Source: Clostridia bacterium (GTDB taxonomy: Bacteria > Bacillota_A > Clostridia > Christensenellales > UBA1242). From it: 15,103 nucleotides of DNA. The notes under the pieces were generated by a model. That model searched no databases. It was given only the letters and a program-made list of their open reading frames with translations, and had not been told where the DNA came from. The position numbers and the translations under genes are program-made. The stretch lies in assembly GCA_017508345.1 (NCBI GenBank), contig JAFVZD010000098.1, positions 1 to 15,103 on the forward strand, written 5' to 3'. Within the stretch, counting starts at the first letter, position 1. Every line of letters starts with the position of its first letter. Of this stretch, positions 1 through 5,864 are shown in pieces.

Positions 1-2384
1 CATCCTCATAGTTGTATCCTTCCCAGTTCATGAATACAACAGTCATATTTTTACCTATTGCTAGTTCTCCATTCTGAGTAGACAATCCATCTGCTAGAAT
101 TGTACCCTCTACTACCTTGTCACCTGTCTTTACTAGTGGTTTTTGGTTAATACATGTCTCTTTTGTAGTCTTACCAAACTTAACCAAGTGATAACGCTCA
201 ATCTTACCATCGTTACCCTCTACCTCAATCTTGTCCGCATCTACATAAGTTACAATACCAGCACCTCTAGACAATACCAATGCTCCACTGTCCTTCGCTA
301 CCTTGTGCTCTAGTCCAGTACCTACAATAGGTGCCTCGTGACGCATCAATGGCACAGCCTGACGCTGCATGTTACTACCTAGTAGCGCACGCGCTGTATC
401 ATCGTTACCCAGGAATGGTATCAATGATGTAGCCACAGATATAATCTGCTTTGGACTCACATCCACATAGTCTACTTCGGTTGCAGGAATATCAATAAAT
501 CTGTCTTTGTATCTACAAATAACTGTCTCATTCTTGAATGTTCCATCCTCGTTGAGCGGCTCAATTGCCTGTGCAATCTTGTACCCTTCCTCAACATCAG
601 CCATCATATATTCAATCTGATTTGTTACTCTACCAGTAGCCTTGTCTACCTTTTTGTATGGTGTCTCTATAAAACCATACTCATTTACTTTTGCATACAA
701 TGCTAGAGAGTTGATCAAACCAATTGACTGACCTTCTGGTGTCTCAATAGCACAAATCCTACCATAGTGAGTATAGTGAATATCACGAACTTCCTCACCA
801 GCCCTATCCTTTCTTACACCTCTTGGACCTACTGCACTAGTCTTACGCTTTTGTGTCAACTCACTCAGTGGGTTCACTTGGTCCATATTCTGTGACAAAG
901 GACTAGTTTTCATAAAGTCCATAAATGCCTTGTTTACATTCCTAGCATTGATTATAGTACTTGGACTAGCCTGCGTTAGGTCTTGTCCTTGCATGCTCTC
1001 ACGCGCTAGTTGCGCTAGTTTCGCCATACCAGAGTGCAATGCAATACTCATCAACTCACCTACTGTACTTACACGCCTGTTAGCCAAGTGGTCAATTACA
1101 TCAATACTACCAATACCCTCTATTAGGTCCAATAGATAACTGATTGATGCCAATACATCATCAATATTGATACAACGAGTCATCAGTGGATCAGCATTCT
1201 CCTGAATTGCATTTAACTTAGCCTCTTTGGTCTTGCATCCCTTGATTACCTCTTGTAGAGTAGGATTGTGCACCATCTCCAATATACCATAATCCTTAGG
1301 ATTACACTTGATTACTGCATCTAGGTCCACTCTATTGTTACCTAGCATATAGTGCTTTTTACCATTAGGTAACTCTACCCATACACCATTGATACCACTA
1401 TTCTGGATATCTTTAGCCATTTGCTTTGTAATCTTTGTACCAGCATTTAGTGTAGTACCATCAGATAGTGTCAATGTCTCAGCCAAAACTTGGTTAGGCA
1501 ACCTATTGCACAATGACAACTTTTTGTTAAATTTGTATCTACCTACACGGTTTAGGTCGTATCTGAGTTTTGTAAAGAATATGTTCATTAGATATGTCTT
1601 GATTTGCTCCGCACTAGGCAACTCACCAGGCTTCAATTTCTTGCTCATCTCTAGTAGTGCATCTTCCTCAGTCTTTTGTACCTCTTGCTCCAATGTACTC
1701 ACTATATATGGGTTGTTACCAAATATCGCAGCTATTTCCTTGTCTGTTCCTAGACCAAAAGACTTCAATAACAAACCAGCAGAAACCTTTACACTCCTAT
1801 CCACTATTACTCTAATAGTATCTCTCTGAGTCTGCTCAAACTCCAACCATGTACCTCTGGTAGGTATCAATGTGTTTTTGTATGTTGTCTTACCAGTATT
1901 CTTGTCCTCTATTGCCTCATAATACACACCAGGACTACGCACTATCTGACTTACTATTACACGGTCTACACCACTGATCAAGAATGATCCCTCATCTGTC
2001 ATCAATGGCACATCACCCCAATAGTACATTTTGGTCAATAGCCTCACCAGTCTCCTTGTTCACTAGTCTAGCATTTACCCTAATAGGTGCACTATAGGTC
2101 AGTGTCCTTCTCCTACACTCATTGATTGGATACTTGATAGCATCATAATCGATATAATAATCCAAAAAGTGTAATTCAGCCTTTCCACTAAAGTCCTCAA
2201 TAGGAGAGAATTCAGCAATAGTCTCACCTATTCCCTTAGTCAAAAACTCGTTGTAAGTATCCTTTTGAATAGAAATAAGATACGGCATGTCAATTGGCTC
2301 CTCAAAACGAGCAAAAGACAAACGCTCTGTGTTACCACACTTAATCTTGTGATAACCATCCATTTTTTTTGCGTTAGCAGGCAT
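1..2384 (-). CDS. rpoB: RNA polymerase beta subunit, 5' part, with an apparent frameshift
   Basis: This encodes the catalytic beta subunit of bacterial RNA polymerase. The start is the ATG at 2384 (protein begins MPANAKKMDG), because GGAGG lies at 2392-2396, seven bases upstream; an in-frame ATG at 2426 has no such site. The first frame gives 123 residues ending NKETGEAIDQNVLLG and meets TGA at 2013-2015. The next frame continues at once with GDVPLMTDEGSF, so dropping one G of the run at 2016-2019 restores the family pattern V-L-L-G-D-V-P-L-M-T-D. From there the frame is open to the window edge, about 670 codons, ending at MNWEGYNYED, the conserved segment around E. coli residue 800. The rifampicin region (SPLSQNMDQVNPLSELTQK) lies near 839-903. 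Roughly a third of the protein is outside the window. Identity is certain; whether the frameshift is real or an assembly error is open. Confidence 0.95.
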
Positions 2385-2391
2385 ACATTTT

Positions 2392-2396
2392 CCTCC
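2392..2396 (-). promoter_or_regulatory. Ribosome binding site deciding the rpoB start
   Basis: GGAGG on the minus strand sits seven bases before the ATG at 2384. It shows that the RpoB protein starts with MPANAKK rather than at the in-frame ATG 14 codons upstream, which has no purine-rich site in front of it. Confidence 0.85.
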
Positions 2397-2439
2397 AAAT
2401 AATTTACAAATAAGTTTCAAAAACACTTGCCAATTTGCA

Positions 2440-2477
2440 TTGGATTGTGCTATAGTTTACTATAAGTTGCTATCCAA
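2440..2477 (-). other. Hairpin in the rpoB leader, proximal to the gene
   Basis: In the minus-strand RNA, TTGGAT pairs with ATCCAA (2472-2477 with 2440-2445). Inside a small internal loop, TATAGT pairs with ACTATA. The element ends about 45 bases before the rpoB ribosome binding site. It has no U-tract, so it is not a terminator. A structural or protein-binding role in the leader is inference. Confidence 0.45.
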
Positions 2478-2490
2478 AAAGTAACTCGGA

Positions 2491-2517
2491 TTTTTGCGTC
2501 TATATAAAACGCAAAAA
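2491..2517 (-). promoter_or_regulatory. Candidate antiterminator hairpin overlapping the attenuator U-tract
   Basis: In the minus-strand RNA, UUUUUGCGU (2517-2509) pairs perfectly with ACGCAAAAA (2499-2491) around a nine-base loop. The uridines in its 5' arm are the U-tract of the terminator-like hairpin just upstream (2519-2559), so the U-tract can pair in this second hairpin. Whether this modulates termination is inference from the pairing; no known riboswitch or protein site was recognised. Confidence 0.4.
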
Positions 2518-2559
2518 AGTGCTATAATGAGTAGACTAAGCATACTCAATAATTAGCAC
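2513..2559 (-). terminator. Intrinsic-terminator-like attenuator in the rpoB leader
   Basis: In the minus-strand RNA, GUGCUA (2559-2554) pairs with UAGCAC (2524-2519). After an asymmetric internal loop, UGAGUA pairs with UACUCA, leaving a nine-base apical loop. Six uridines follow directly (2518-2513). It lies about 100-150 bases after the predicted transcription start and about 130 bases before the rpoB start codon, the position of an attenuator rather than an end-of-gene terminator. The stem is AT-rich with an internal loop, so it may be a pause site instead. Confidence 0.5.
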
Positions 2560-2580
2560 TATCGACTGATTATTTATCCC

Positions 2581-2649
2581 CTAAACATCATAAAACTGCA
2601 CATTTTCATCATCATAATCCGACCAATCTCCACCCGTCACCTTTTGCAT
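2581..2649 (-). CDS. Possible 22-codon leader peptide upstream of rpoB
   Basis: A short frame starts at ATG 2649, about 13 bases after the predicted transcription start, and stops at TAG 2581-2583. The peptide begins MQKVTGGDW and ends NVQFYDV; it is rich in Asp and Tyr and contains one Trp. The stop codon lies about 20 bases before the terminator-like hairpin at 2519-2559, as in classical leader-peptide attenuation. There is no Shine-Dalgarno site, and a frame this short can arise by chance. It could also be a relic of the end of a lost gene. Confidence 0.25.
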   Translation of the reverse strand: MQKVTGGDWSDYDDENVQFYDV

Positions 2650-2669
2650 TCGACATTAATAGTTGTACT

Positions 2670-2698
2670 ATTATAACACAACATTATGTAATTGTCAA
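2670..2698 (-). promoter_or_regulatory. Consensus sigma-A promoter of rpoB
   Basis: On the minus strand, TTGACA (2698-2693) and TATAAT (2675-2670) are separated by exactly 17 bases, and TG precedes the -10 by one base (extended -10). All twelve core positions match consensus. The predicted start of transcription is near 2663, giving an rpoB leader of about 280 nt. It is the best promoter in the window, as expected for a highly expressed housekeeping gene. It also means rpoB is transcribed from here rather than by read-through from rplJ-rplL. Confidence 0.85.
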
Positions 2699-2726
2699 CA
2701 CAAAAATTGTAAATTTTGTTGTTTTT

Positions 2727-2763
2727 TTGTCTAAGGGTTAAATATCCATTATATACATATAAT
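2727..2763 (+). promoter_or_regulatory. Weak candidate promoter of the esterase-ttcA operon
   Basis: Two -10-like elements precede the esterase gene: TTATAT at 2749-2754, 16 bases after TTGTCT (2727-2732), and TATAAT at 2758-2763, which has no good -35. Either would give a leader of about 20-30 bases. The region is very AT-rich, so the exact hexamers are uncertain. The rest of the 2385-2789 gap is occupied by the rpoB promoter and leader. Confidence 0.35.
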
Positions 2764-2789
2764 ATTACAAATTCAAAAGAAGGTAAATT

Positions 2790-3704
2790 ATGGCCAAAAA
2801 ACACTCTTTCCCACTCGCTACCAGAGTCAAATTACAAATTATGCGTCACAGTACCGAATTGGCTAGTCGAGTAATCCAAACAGACAAAGATAGCCCCACT
2901 ATCCATTCTATTTACAATATCCCATATCGTCGCAAACATCACAATTTGCAGACCATGGACTGGCACACACCTGTCAACAGTATTTCTCAGAACCACAATA
3001 CCCTGATGCCCACCGTTTTTTATATCCATGGCGGTGCATGGGCTAGTGCAGACAAACGCTATTACACTAGACTCTCAAAAGATATCGCAGAGCGAGGCTT
3101 CACTGTCATCAATATCAATTACCGACTCATCCCAGAGTTTACCCTCAATGATGCATACAATGACTGTGTATCCGCTATTAGATATTGCCTTAGACACAAC
3201 CAAGATTTTGCCATCAATACAGACAAAATTATTCTTGCAGGCGATAGTGCAGGAGCACACCTATCCGCTCTAATATCTGCAAAGGCCACAGCAGGCATAC
3301 TGCATTTTGACTGCCGATTTGTAGGTAACATATTATTATATGGATTATACAATCTACAGCATATGGCTAGCAGTCGCTTCTCCATATTACCACCATTACA
3401 TCAGGGGTTCAAACAAGACAAAGGTAGTAATGTATCACGCTTTTACCGAGATTTCTCTCCCGTATCCTTTGTTACCCAAAATTTCCCACCTAGTTTCCTC
3501 AGTTGCGGTAAATGTGACTCATTGAGCCCCGAGACTATCGAGTTTAATGAAATTCTCAAGCAACACAATGTCACCACTCACACACTCATTTTTCCACGCG
3601 AACGCCGTGATGCTAGACACGCTTTTATTAACCTCAATAATTCCGCTCGTCACGAAGCCATTATGGCTATTAGCAAAACACTCAAAAAATTTATAAAGGA
3701 TTAA
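2790..3704 (+). CDS. Alpha/beta hydrolase, acetyl-esterase / hormone-sensitive-lipase-like family
   Basis: A 304-residue cytoplasmic serine hydrolase with no signal peptide. Family hallmarks are visible in order: the oxyanion-hole motif HGGAW at residues 80-84, the nucleophile elbow GDSAG at 151-155 (Ser153), a candidate acid Asp243 in CDSLSPE, and His277 in RHAF. The order and spacing match Aes/HSL-type carboxylesterases, which cleave short-chain acyl esters; the natural substrate cannot be read from sequence. The start has AGAAGG at 2778-2783, six bases upstream. The gene is divergent from rpoB and is followed after three bases by ttcA, so the two are almost certainly cotranscribed. No functional link between an esterase and tRNA thiolation is evident. 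Confidence 0.88.
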   Translation: MAKKHSFPLATRVKLQIMRHSTELASRVIQTDKDSPTIHSIYNIPYRRKHHNLQTMDWHTPVNSISQNHNTLMPTVFYIHGGAWASADKRYYTRLSKDIAERGFTVININYRLIPEFTLNDAYNDCVSAIRYCLRHNQDFAINTDKIILAGDSAGAHLSALISAKATAGILHFDCRFVGNILLYGLYNLQHMASSRFSILPPLHQGFKQDKGSNVSRFYRDFSPVSFVTQNFPPSFLSCGKCDSLSPETIEFNEILKQHNVTTHTLIFPRERRDARHAFINLNNSARHEAIMAISKTLKKFIKD

Positions 3705-3707
3705 ATT

Positions 3708-4433
3708 ATGCAAAACATTCAAGGTAAAATACGCAAAGCACTAGACAATTACTCTATGATTGAGTCAGGAGACAAAATAGCCGTAGGACTTAGTGGTGGC
3801 AAGGATAGCACCATTCTGCTCTCCGCACTAGCCAATTTACGCAAATACTACCCTATTCCTTTTGATGTGGTAGCTATCAGTATAGATATGTTTAATGGCC
3901 AAACAGACTACTCCCCACTCACCCAATATGTCCAATCTCTAGGTGTAGAGCACCACATCATACCTACACCGCTATACGAGTTACTTTTTGAGGTCCGCAA
4001 GGAACCCAACCCCTGCTCTCTCTGTGCCCGTATGCGTAGAGGTCTACTCAATTCTACTGCCACCGAGTTAGGTTGCAACAAGGTAGCCTTAGGCCACCAT
4101 GCGGATGACTTGATAGAGACATTCTTTTTATCTATGTTTTATGAGAGCAGACTATCTACATTTGCACCCGTTACATACCTCAGCCGTAGCAATATCACAG
4201 TAATTAGACCTATGCTACTGGTTAGAGAAAAAGACATAATCAAGGCTTCACGCGATTTGCCAATCATACACAATCCTTGCCCAGCCGACAAACACACACA
4301 GCGTGAATATGTCAAAGATATGCTCAAAAACATCTCCCGTGACGTCCCAAAACTACACGAGAAAGTCCTGAGTGCAATTATTCATCCAGATAGATATCAC
4401 CTCTTTAATGACTTTACAAAAGACACAGAATAA
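3708..4433 (+). CDS. ttcA: tRNA 2-thiocytidine biosynthesis protein, TtcA-type PP-loop ATPase
   Basis: A 241-residue protein of the TtcA/TtuA-like ATP-pyrophosphatase group. In well-studied members it activates C32 of certain tRNAs by adenylation and replaces oxygen with sulfur, using a [4Fe-4S] cluster. Visible motifs: the PP-loop SGGKDS at residues 29-34; the cluster cysteine pair CSLC at 103-106; GHHADD at 129-134; and the third cysteine C191 in HNPCPAD. These match the three-cysteine cluster ligands of E. coli TtcA. It is shorter than E. coli TtcA (about 311 residues), as is common in Firmicutes. AAAGG at 3695-3699 overlaps the end of the esterase gene and serves this start. Two terminators follow it. 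A related archaeal-type thiolase with different tRNA targets cannot be excluded, but the CxxC placement favours TtcA. Confidence 0.88.
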   Translation: MQNIQGKIRKALDNYSMIESGDKIAVGLSGGKDSTILLSALANLRKYYPIPFDVVAISIDMFNGQTDYSPLTQYVQSLGVEHHIIPTPLYELLFEVRKEPNPCSLCARMRRGLLNSTATELGCNKVALGHHADDLIETFFLSMFYESRLSTFAPVTYLSRSNITVIRPMLLVREKDIIKASRDLPIIHNPCPADKHTQREYVKDMLKNISRDVPKLHEKVLSAIIHPDRYHLFNDFTKDTE

Positions 4434-4444
4434 TATATACCTAC

Positions 4445-4479
4445 TGCCAGTTCCATTGTATTTTGACTGGCATTTTTTT
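4445..4479 (+). terminator. Intrinsic terminator of the esterase-ttcA operon
   Basis: TGCCAGT (4445-4451) pairs with ACTGGCA (4466-4472) around a 14-base loop and is followed by seven T residues. It begins 11 bases after the ttcA stop codon. Confidence 0.8.
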
Positions 4480-4486
4480 ATTTATC

Positions 4487-4519
4487 AAAAAAGAGAATAT
4501 AAATTATATTCTCTTTTTT
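4487..4519. terminator. Bidirectional terminator between convergent genes
   Basis: A perfect 16-base inverted repeat around one central base: six A, GAGAATATAA, A, then the exact complement ending in six T. It has a U-tract on both strands. It lies between ttcA (plus) and the TIM-barrel gene (minus), whose stop is at 4532, so it can end transcription from both sides. It acts as a second stop behind the 4445-4479 hairpin. Confidence 0.75.
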
Positions 4520-4531
4520 GGTTACATCATA

Positions 4532-5365
4532 TTATTTTTTTGCCTGCATTATCATATCCTTCAATTTGCCTGCTCTATTATATGCCTCATTCAAAAAATC
4601 CAAATCCTTCATATCTGTATACAAATGTGGTGCTCCCTTACAAGTTTTGTGCACCTCCAATATCATTACACCTTCATAATTTAATTTTGCCAACTTTTCA
4701 CACACTTTTTGTAGATTTATCTTTCCATCCATTGGCAACAAATGCAAATCTCTAGTATAATCATACCCCCAATGCCAGTCCATCATATTATCATGCAGAT
4801 GCACTACCAACAGTCTGTCACCATATTTTTTTAATAAATCCACCTTGGGATTATACAAATGATGATGCCCTACATCATAGCAAAATCCCAAATACTCATC
4901 CTTAATATTCTCCAATACATAATCTACATGCGAAAATCCCGCATTATCCAAGTTTTCCACAGCCAACTTCACATTATTTCGCTTAGCCACATCCAACACT
5001 TTTTTTATATTGTTTAGCCCTACCTCACTAGGTGGCAATGCAAAACACGCAGGATTACCATCCGTTATATGCATGATTGCCACATTTATATTTAGTTGAC
5101 CACATAGTTCTATCTCTTGTATTATCTTATCAATATACCTATCCGCAGTCGCACCCTCTGCCCAAATACTATTCACACACTTTCCATCCAGATGAAAACA
5201 TGATATCTCAATTCCGTTTTTCTTGATGACTTTCAATACTTTTTCTCTATCCGTTATATAGGCAGAGAGCATTATACTACGGAATCCTGATTTCGCAATA
5301 TTCTTTATGATACTTACACTATTTGCACCACTTTCATTATTTGTATTAATACCTATCTCAAACAT
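4532..5365 (-). CDS. Sugar phosphate isomerase/epimerase (xylose-isomerase-like TIM barrel)
   Basis: A 277-residue cytoplasmic protein of the AP-endonuclease-2/xylose-isomerase-like fold. The expected divalent-metal ligands are all present in order: Glu137 in AVENL, Asp164 and His167 in CYDVGH, His189/His191 in HLHDN, His208 and Asp213 in HLLPMDGKIN, and Glu237 in LEVH. The motif set fits enzymes that isomerise or epimerise sugars or polyols (IolE/IolI/ulaE-like) better than endonuclease IV, but the substrate is unknown. The start is supported by GGAGG at 5372-5376. It is monocistronic: its own extended -10 promoter lies upstream and a bidirectional terminator follows. No sugar transporter or kinase is adjacent to hint at the pathway. 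Confidence 0.85.
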   Translation of the reverse strand: MFEIGINTNNESGANSVSIIKNIAKSGFRSIMLSAYITDREKVLKVIKKNGIEISCFHLDGKCVNSIWAEGATADRYIDKIIQEIELCGQLNINVAIMHITDGNPACFALPPSEVGLNNIKKVLDVAKRNNVKLAVENLDNAGFSHVDYVLENIKDEYLGFCYDVGHHHLYNPKVDLLKKYGDRLLVVHLHDNMMDWHWGYDYTRDLHLLPMDGKINLQKVCEKLAKLNYEGVMILEVHKTCKGAPHLYTDMKDLDFLNEAYNRAGKLKDMIMQAKK

Positions 5366-5389
5366 TCTTTTCCTCCTAAATTACACTAT

Positions 5390-5418
5390 ATTATAGCACA
5401 ATTCCCTACATAAAACAA
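5390..5418 (-). promoter_or_regulatory. Promoter of the TIM-barrel gene
   Basis: On the minus strand, TTGTTT (5418-5413) and TATAAT (5395-5390) are 17 bases apart, with TG one base before the -10 (extended -10). The predicted start is about 20 bases before the start codon. Confidence 0.6.
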
Positions 5419-5456
5419 AGGTTTTGACCATTTATTTCACCGCAAATTTCACTTTC

Positions 5457-5485
5457 TTTACCAAAATCCGCCAAAATTATATAAT
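5457..5485 (+). promoter_or_regulatory. Candidate promoter of spoIIID
   Basis: TATAAT at 5480-5485 is preceded at 17 bases by TTTACC (5457-5462), a four-of-six match to the -35 consensus. In Bacillus, spoIIID is transcribed by the mother-cell sigma-E factor. I did not find a convincing sigma-E-type element here, so this assignment is tentative. Confidence 0.3.
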
Positions 5486-5563
5486 ATAGTTTATCATTTT
5501 GTAATTTTTATGCACCTTATCTCATATATTACAACAAAACCAAAAAAAACTTATCGAGGTAAT

Positions 5564-5812
5564 ATGCAGCACCAACCTTCCCCTGACTTTGTCCTATCTG
5601 TCGCTCAATACTACATCTCTCACCACTCCACCGTACGCGATACAGCCAACCACTTTGACATCAGCAAAAGTTCAGTACACAACTACCTCACACGCTATCT
5701 ACCCAATATTTCACCTCAACTATACCATAGTGTCTACCTTATTTTAAAGCACAATAACCTCACCAAGCACCTCCGCGGTGGAGATGCCACTAGACTCAAA
5801 TTCCACAACTAA
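5564..5812 (+). CDS. spoIIID: Sporulation transcriptional regulator SpoIIID
   Basis: An 82-residue DNA-binding protein. Residues 23-42 form a helix-turn-helix with the SpoIIID pattern TVRDTANHFDISKSSVHNYL, followed by the LP.I.P segment and the family signature HLRGGDATRLKF near the C-terminus (residues 69-80). In Bacillus and Clostridium, SpoIIID switches the mother cell from sigma-E to sigma-K gene expression during endospore formation. The start at 5564 is chosen because CGAGGT lies at 5555-5560; an in-frame ATG at 5510 has no ribosome binding site and would add 18 residues unlike the family. Length is close to the usual 80-95. The third residue of the signature block is Asp where Glu is common. 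Its presence suggests the organism sporulates or descends from sporulators. Confidence 0.92.
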   Translation: MQHQPSPDFVLSVAQYYISHHSTVRDTANHFDISKSSVHNYLTRYLPNISPQLYHSVYLILKHNNLTKHLRGGDATRLKFHN

Positions 5813-5822
5813 TACCCTAAAT

Positions 5823-5850
5823 AAAAAAGCGAGTTTTCACTCACTTTTTT
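5823..5850. terminator. Bidirectional terminator between spoIIID and the repeat-protein gene
   Basis: Six A, GCGAGT, a TTTC loop, ACTCAC and six T. On the minus strand the stem closes on a GAAA tetraloop with one G-U pair, so it is strongest as the terminator of the repeat-protein gene. On the plus strand the same position is a C-A mismatch, but it still follows the spoIIID stop by 10 bases. Confidence 0.75.
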
Positions 5851-5864
5851 ATCAATTAGTATTA

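Noticed and set aside
1389..1829. 146-codon plus-strand open frame inside rpoB
   Set aside because: It lies wholly opposite a conserved part of rpoB and has no ribosome binding site; its hydrophobic look is the antisense of charged codons.
2013..2015. TGA read as tryptophan (Mollicutes-type code) inside rpoB
   Set aside because: Reading through gives WCAIDDR and then another TGA, with no RpoB similarity; only a frame change restores the protein. Trp is TGG at every conserved site checked.
2385..2426. RpoB start at the ATG at 2426, adding 14 residues
   Set aside because: There is no ribosome binding site before it, the added residues are unlike RpoB, and the GGAGG needed for the ATG at 2384 lies within it.
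2790..4433. Esterase-ttcA pair as a functional toxin-defence or modification module
   Set aside because: Both are ordinary housekeeping-type enzymes with intact active sites; adjacency alone does not support a joint system.
5510..5563. 18-residue N-terminal extension of SpoIIID
   Set aside because: The ATG at 5510 has no ribosome binding site and the extension is unlike the family; the ATG at 5564 has GAGGT at good spacing.
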